From Mesorhizobium sp. WSM4306 (GTDB taxonomy: Bacteria > Pseudomonadota > Alphaproteobacteria > Rhizobiales > Rhizobiaceae): a stretch of DNA of 64,000 nucleotides. Below, one piece after another: positions 59,461-64,000 of the stretch. Within the stretch, counting starts at the first letter, position 1; the number at the start of each line of letters is the position of its first letter. The notes under the pieces were generated by a model. The model ran no database searches and was not told the DNA's origin. It was given only the letters and a program-made list of their open reading frames with translations. Both the position numbers and the translations under genes were made by a program. The stretch spans positions 1 through 64,000 of the forward strand of contig NZ_VFTC01000009.1 of the NCBI RefSeq assembly GCF_007003975.1, given 5' to 3'.

Positions 59461-62130
59461 TCAGAGGTCGCGCAGCACCGGCGCCGCCTTGTGGCCGAGC
59501 ACCCGCCAAGTGCCGGCCAGGCCGATGCCGACGGTGATCACCAGCGCGAAGATCAAAGTCGCCACCGCCACCTCCGGCATGAAATGCGATGGCAGCGTCA
59601 TGATGCGGGCGACGATGTACCAGGCCGCGATGCCGCCGGCGGCAAGTGCGAACACCGCGGTGGCGAGCCCAATCAGCATGTATTCGAGCGAAAACGCCGT
59701 GATCAGCGTCCGCCGCGTGGCGCCCAGCGTCTTCAGCACGACCGCATCGTGGATACGGGCGCGATTTCCGGCGGCGAGCGCGCCGGCCAGCACCAGCACC
59801 GAAGCGATCAGCGCCACGCCGGCCGCCGCCCGGATCGCCGTGCCGAGCTGGCCGACCAGCCGGTTGACGAGATCGAGCGCATCCTTGACCCGCACCGTCG
59901 TCACCGCCGGGAAGGCACGGGTGAGGGCGTTGAGCAGTCGGGCATCATCGGCCGCCGTGGCATCCTTTTCCGTCAGCGTCGCCAGCCAGCCATGCGGGGC
60001 GCCTGCAAAAGTGTTGGGCGAGAACACCATGACAAAATTGATGCCCATCGTCTCCCATTGCACTTCGCGGAAACTGACGATCCTGGCCGTCACATTGCGG
60101 CCCAGCACATTGACGGTGACGGTGTCACCGAGCTTCAGCCCCAGCGCCTTGCCTTCATCGTTGGAAAACGAAACCAGCGGCTCGCCGGTATAGTTATCCG
60201 GCCACCAGCTGCCTTCGGTCAGCGTCGCGTTGGCCGGCTGTTTGGCATCATAGGTCAGGCCGCGATCACCGCGCAGCACCCAGGCGCCTTCAGACGGCAC
60301 ATTGGCCTTGTCGACATCGACGCCGTTCAGCGCCATCACCCGCCCGCGCAGCATCGGCACCTTGACCAGCGTGCCCTTGGGCGCCTCTTTGCCGACCAGC
60401 GCCGAGAAGGCGTCGACATCGCCGTTCTGGATGTCGACGAAGAAGAAATTCGGCGCCCGTTCCGGCAGGCTGCCGGAGATCTGCTGCCTGAGATTCCCGT
60501 CGATGAGCGCCAGCGTCACCAAGAGCGTCAGCCCGAGCCCCAGCGACAGCACGACAGACGGCGTCAGCGCGCCAGGCCGATGGATGTTGCCGATGGCGAG
60601 CCTGAGCGCAACCGAGCGCACGCGCGGACTTTTGCGCGCCGCCCATTGCACCAGCGCGCCAACCAGGCGCAGCACCAGAAAGGCAAAGATCGTCGCGCCG
60701 ACGAAGATAGAGGCGATGCGTTGGTCGCCGGAAAACAGGATGGCCAAAGCCGCCAGAGCGATCGCGATGACGACCGCTGCGGCAAGGTAGGGCAGGCGCG
60801 GAAAGCCGCGACCCTCAAACCCCATTTCGCGAAACAGCGCCGTTGCCGGCACGTCGCGGGCGCGGCCGAGCGGCAGCAGCGCGAAAGCCAGCGTCACCAG
60901 CAGCCCGAAGAGCGCCGCCATGGTGAGCGCGCCGGGATAGAAACCGCCTTCGGCCGGGACCGGAATGACCGACTGCAGCGCGGCACTCGCCGCGAACGGC
61001 ATGGCGGCGCCGAGGATAAGACCGAGCACAATGCCGAGGCCGGCGATCATCAGGATCTGTACGAGATAGACGGTGAAGACGAAGCCGCCGGAAGCGCCGA
61101 GGCTCTTGAAGGTGGCGATGACGCCGCGCTTGCCGTCGAGATAGGCGCGCACCGCATTGGCGACGCCAACGCCGCCGACCACCAGCGCCGTCAGCCCGAC
61201 CAGCGTCAGGAACTGCGAGAAGCGTTCGATGTTGGAGGACAGTGCGGGTGCGGCGTTGGAACGCGTGCGGATCGACCAGCCGGCTTCGGGGAAATCGCTC
61301 GCGGCCCGTTTCTGGATGCTTTTGAGATCGGCCTCGCTGACGCCGACCGGCAGGCGAACCTTGTAGGCATTCTCGACCAGGCTGCCCGGCTGGATCAGCC
61401 CGGATGCGGCGAGCCCTGCTGTCGAAACCATCAGCCGCGGCGCGAAGCCGAAACCGTCCGACACCGCATCCGGCTCGCTCACCAGCCTGGCGCGCAATTC
61501 GAATGTCGCGCTGCCGAGCTTCAGCCGGTCGCCGATCTTCACATTGAGCCGATCGAACAGCAGGTCGGGCGCCACGGCGCCGAAGATTCCGGATTTCTCA
61601 CCGAACAGATCCTGCCGGCCAAGCCGCGGTTCGGTCTGCAGTGCGCCATAGAGCGGATAGGCGTCGTCGACTGCCTTGGCCTCGACCAGCGCCTGGTTGG
61701 TGCCGTCCTCGAGCCGCGCCATCGAGCGCATGTTAGCGCTGTGCGACACCGCACCCAGGCCACCAAGGAAGGCGCTTTCGGCCGGCACCGTATCACGCTG
61801 GTTGATCTGGAAGCGCAGATCGCCGCCGAGCAGCGTCTGGCCCTGGTCGGCAACGCCGGCGGTGATCGCCTGCGCCACCGAATTGACGCCGCCGATGGCA
61901 GCCACGCCGAGCGCGATGCAGGCCAGGAAGATCATGAAGCCCGACAGCCCGCCGCGCATTTCGCGTAGCGAGAACCGAAACGCCAGCTTCAGGGTGCGGG
62001 GCCAGGTCGCCCCCTCATCCGGCCGCTTCGCGGCCACCTTCTTCCCGAGGGGAGAAGAGGTCACCAGCTGCGACGTCGGCCTCCTCTCCCCAGCGGGGAG
62101 AAGGTGGGATGAGGGGGTCTTTTCAGCCAT
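59461..62130 (-). CDS. FtsX-like ABC transporter permease
   Basis: An 889-residue membrane protein with two FtsX-type permease halves and large periplasmic domains, like E. coli YbbP. The first helix is LSGFMIFLACIALGVAAIGG near 62. Other helix groups lie near 300-480 and 780-880. The ATG is two bases after the stop of the ATPase gene. After four codons a palindromic repeat of 108 bases (36 codons) is read in frame. It pairs with the ATPase just upstream and the divergent GDSL esterase, as in the ybbA-ybbP-tesA set. Confidence 0.9.
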   Translation of the reverse strand: MAEKTPSSHLLPAGERRPTSQLVTSSPLGKKVAAKRPDEGATWPRTLKLAFRFSLREMRGGLSGFMIFLACIALGVAAIGGVNSVAQAITAGVADQGQTLLGGDLRFQINQRDTVPAESAFLGGLGAVSHSANMRSMARLEDGTNQALVEAKAVDDAYPLYGALQTEPRLGRQDLFGEKSGIFGAVAPDLLFDRLNVKIGDRLKLGSATFELRARLVSEPDAVSDGFGFAPRLMVSTAGLAASGLIQPGSLVENAYKVRLPVGVSEADLKSIQKRAASDFPEAGWSIRTRSNAAPALSSNIERFSQFLTLVGLTALVVGGVGVANAVRAYLDGKRGVIATFKSLGASGGFVFTVYLVQILMIAGLGIVLGLILGAAMPFAASAALQSVIPVPAEGGFYPGALTMAALFGLLVTLAFALLPLGRARDVPATALFREMGFEGRGFPRLPYLAAAVVIAIALAALAILFSGDQRIASIFVGATIFAFLVLRLVGALVQWAARKSPRVRSVALRLAIGNIHRPGALTPSVVLSLGLGLTLLVTLALIDGNLRQQISGSLPERAPNFFFVDIQNGDVDAFSALVGKEAPKGTLVKVPMLRGRVMALNGVDVDKANVPSEGAWVLRGDRGLTYDAKQPANATLTEGSWWPDNYTGEPLVSFSNDEGKALGLKLGDTVTVNVLGRNVTARIVSFREVQWETMGINFVMVFSPNTFAGAPHGWLATLTEKDATAADDARLLNALTRAFPAVTTVRVKDALDLVNRLVGQLGTAIRAAAGVALIASVLVLAGALAAGNRARIHDAVVLKTLGATRRTLITAFSLEYMLIGLATAVFALAAGGIAAWYIVARIMTLPSHFMPEVAVATLIFALVITVGIGLAGTWRVLGHKAAPVLRDL
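62010..62117. repeat. A-type palindromic element inside the permease gene
   Basis: CCCCCTCATCCGG and GGATGAGGGGG at the two ends, hairpin GGCCGCTTCGCGGCC, and a matching CTCCTCTCCCCAGCGGGGAGAAGG. It is 108 bases, 36 codons (about residues 5-41), so the frame is kept. Confidence 0.8.
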
Positions 62131-62132
62131 GG

Positions 62133-62828
62133 CTACGCCGTCACTTTGAGCAGAGGCGCATCCTCGATGCGGCCCGAGCGCATCGACACCTGGCGCGAGC
62201 AGCGCGCCGCAAGGGCTGGATCATGGGTGACCAGCACCAGCGTCATGCCGCGCTCGGCCGCAATGGCGAACAAAAGGTCGGCCACCTGCCGCCCCGTCGC
62301 CTGGTCGAGATTGCCGGTCGGTTCGTCGGCGATGAGAATGCGCGGCGCGGGTGCCAGCGCCCGAGCAATCGCCACGCGCTGCTGTTCGCCGCCGGAGAGT
62401 TCGCCGGGATAGTGGGTGACTCGGTCGCTCAGGCCTACGGCTGCCAGTTCACGCGCGGCCACGCCGAACGGATCGGCATGGCCGGCCAGCTCCAGCGGCA
62501 CCGCGACATTTTCCAGCGCTGTCATATTGGGAATGAGATGGAAAGACTGGAAGACGATGCCGATGTTTCGGCCCCGAAACGATGCAATCTGGTCCTCGCT
62601 TTTGCCGTTAAGCAATTCGCCGGCGATGCGCACCGTGCCCGAATCGACCCGCTCCAGTCCGGCCAGAACCATCAGCAAGGTCGACTTGCCGGATCCCGAA
62701 GGCCCGACGATGCCCGTCGCCTCGCCGCGCGTGACGTCGAGGCTGACGCCTTTCAGCACATGCACGGACGACGCGCCTTGGCCGAGGGTCAGGGATATGT
62801 CTTTCAGCTCGATGACGGCTTCTGTCAC
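62133..62828 (-). CDS. ABC transporter ATP-binding protein (YbbA/LolD-like)
   Basis: A 231-residue ATPase. Walker A is GPSGSGKS at 42-49, the signature LSGGEQQRVAIARAL, Walker B ILIADEPTGNLD. The MacB/LolD/FtsE group is indicated by the EPTGNLD and short helical domain. The permease follows with a gap of two bases, so the two form an exporter. The esterase gene diverges upstream. Confidence 0.92.
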   Translation of the reverse strand: MTEAVIELKDISLTLGQGASSVHVLKGVSLDVTRGEATGIVGPSGSGKSTLLMVLAGLERVDSGTVRIAGELLNGKSEDQIASFRGRNIGIVFQSFHLIPNMTALENVAVPLELAGHADPFGVAARELAAVGLSDRVTHYPGELSGGEQQRVAIARALAPAPRILIADEPTGNLDQATGRQVADLLFAIAAERGMTLVLVTHDPALAARCSRQVSMRSGRIEDAPLLKVTA

Positions 62829-62913
62829 AATTAAAGCGTCCTATATGGGGATGAAGGCTCTGCCTGCCGGAAGCCGTCGCCGGAAGAATTCTTGGTCATA
62901 TGGGGCCTGCTGC

Positions 62914-63558
62914 ATGTCTTTCAAACGCTCGATTGCCGCAGGGCTCATCCTTTTCCTCACCCTTTGCGGCGCCATTTCGTCGGCGCGGGCCGAGACATTC
63001 ACCATCGTCGGCTTCGGCGACAGCCTGATGGCGGGCTTTGGCCTGGGGCCTGGCGAAGGCTTCACCGACAAATTGCAGGCAGCCCTTCGCGCCAAGGGCC
63101 TTGATGTGAGCGTCGCCAATGCCGGCGTTTCCGGCGATACGTCGAGCGGTGGCCTGTCGCGGCTCGACTGGTCGGTGCCGGACGGCACCAAGCTTGTCAT
63201 CCTGGAACTCGGCGCCAACGACATGCTGCGTGGCGTCTCGCCCAGCATTACTGAAAAGAACCTGGACGACATGCTGGCGAAGCTGAAAGCGCGCAAGATC
63301 GCCGTGCTTCTGGCCGGCATGCGCGCCGCCCCCAATCTCGGCGCCGACTACCAGACCGCCTTCGATGCGATCTATCCGAAGCTGGCCGGGAAATACGATG
63401 TGCCGCTCTATCCGTTCTTTCTCGATGGCGTTGCCGGCGAGAGCGGGTTCCAACTCGAGGACGGCCTGCACCCCAATGCCAAGGGCGTCGACCGCATGGT
63501 CGAGCGCATCCTGCCCATCGTGGAAAAGGCAATTGCAGCGGTCGAGGGCGGCGCCTGA
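62914..63558 (+). CDS. tesA: GDSL-family arylesterase / lysophospholipase (TesA-like)
   Basis: A 214-residue periplasmic hydrolase. The signal peptide ends near SSARA. Block I is VGFGDSLMAGFGLG with the nucleophile S37, block III is LGANDMLRGV, and block V is DGLHPNAKG. It is divergent from the ABC exporter with which it is typically paired (TesA next to YbbA/YbbP). The start MSFKRSIAAGLILFL fits the signal peptide. Confidence 0.9.
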   Translation: MSFKRSIAAGLILFLTLCGAISSARAETFTIVGFGDSLMAGFGLGPGEGFTDKLQAALRAKGLDVSVANAGVSGDTSSGGLSRLDWSVPDGTKLVILELGANDMLRGVSPSITEKNLDDMLAKLKARKIAVLLAGMRAAPNLGADYQTAFDAIYPKLAGKYDVPLYPFFLDGVAGESGFQLEDGLHPNAKGVDRMVERILPIVEKAIAAVEGGA

Positions 63559-63695
63559 AACGGGATCTTCGCTTCTGACGGCACCTTCCGTAAGGGAAAC
63601 ATTAGGGAAAGCCTGCGACCAACAAATCACTTGCCCCGCTTGAATATCGATGATTCGGTAGGGGCATAGTTCGATTCGAGGAAGGGAGGCTCACC

Positions 63696-64000
63696 ATGCC
63701 GCGTCTTTTCACCGCCCTCGAAATACCGCGTGACGCCGCTCTTTCGCTGTCCCTGCTCAGGGGCGGCCTGCCCGGGGCGCGCTGGATCGATGTCGAAAAC
63801 TACCACATGACGCTGCGCTTCATCGGCGATGTCGAGGGCCATGTCGCTGACGAGATCGCCAACGCGCTCGACCGGGTTCACCGCCCATCCTTCTCGCTTA
63901 CGCTGTCCGGGGTCGGCGCCTTCGGCCAGAAAAAGCCGCATGCCGTCTGGGCCGGCGTTTTCGCCTCACCCGATCTCTCCGCCCTGCAAGGCGAAATCGA
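63696..64000 (+). CDS. thpR: RNA 2',3'-cyclic phosphodiesterase (LigT-like), partial
   Basis: The window ends inside this gene, so only about 100 codons are seen. It begins MPRLFTALEIPRDAALSLS with GGGAGG upstream, and the first HxTx motif is HMTLRFIGDVEGHVADEIAN. The second HxTx motif lies outside the window. The family opens 2',3'-cyclic phosphates or ligates tRNA halves in vitro. It follows the TesA-like gene on the same strand. Confidence 0.88.
   Translation, partial: MPRLFTALEIPRDAALSLSLLRGGLPGARWIDVENYHMTLRFIGDVEGHVADEIANALDRVHRPSFSLTLSGVGAFGQKKPHAVWAGVFASPDLSALQGEI

Overview
The window is chromosomal DNA of a high-GC alphaproteobacterium, most likely Mesorhizobium or a close Rhizobiales relative. 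The basis is family-level: the block ffh / chorismate mutase / rpsP, rimM-trmD-rplS, leuC; the mdh-sucC-sucD-sucA-sucB-lpd block next to zapE; dapF-mtaB-ftsY-yciB; ccmA-ccmB-ccmD-ccmG diverging from acnA; an Omp19-like protease inhibitor; and many small palindromic repeats typical of rhizobial intergenic DNA. No rRNA, tRNA, phage, insertion sequence or CRISPR array was recognised, so this is mostly core chromosome rather than an accessory island.

Layout. 1-9.3 kb: asd (lysine/threonine/methionine branch point), a GNAT enzyme, an ACT-domain protein, DoxX and SRPBCC proteins, a glycine-zipper lipoprotein, then on the minus strand ffh - chorismate mutase - rpsP, a CPBP membrane protease and a MliC-like lipoprotein. 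9.3-18 kb: two consecutive GGDEF diguanylate cyclases, leuC, a VOC protein, a methyltransferase, a polar amino-acid ABC permease and its binding protein, and the ohr-ohrR peroxide pair. 18-24.8 kb: rplS, a TauE/SafE permease, DUF4279, trmD-rimM, xerC and a TraB/GumN protein. 24.9-36.2 kb: a minus-strand TCA-cycle operon from mdh to lpdA, with cupin, DUF1579, SDR and secreted-protein genes spliced in. 36.4-49.9 kb: zapE, the Omp19-like lipoprotein, an MBL hydrolase, dapF-mtaB-ftsY-yciB and small redox/flavin enzymes. 50-64 kb: cytochrome c maturation genes, acnA, DUF1223, a probable minus-strand small RNA, DUF2794, a Bax-inhibitor family protein with a candidate leader, an ABC exporter with its partner GDSL esterase, and the start of thpR.

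The most striking feature is a superfamily of palindromic repeats whose arms share one layout: hairpin 1, hairpin 2 with variable but self-complementary stems, then a G-rich end. Most copies are intergenic, but several lie inside genes. ftsY carries two 123-bp copies, each read as exactly 41 codons in the same frame, plus a half copy. An ABC permease carries a 108-bp (36-codon) copy just after its start codon. Another copy forms the end of ccmA and sits directly upstream of ccmB. This resembles the protein-coding palindromic elements of Rickettsia and Wolbachia in principle.

Other points of interest are a ccm cluster with no room for ccmC, a terminator-capped minus-strand transcript without a coding frame beside DUF2794, four about 200-bp terminal-inverted-repeat elements, and palindromes made of short permuted words that abut stop codons. 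Starts were often moved downstream of the longest open frame on the basis of Shine-Dalgarno sequence and family N-termini. All functional calls are by eye from motifs, without database searches.
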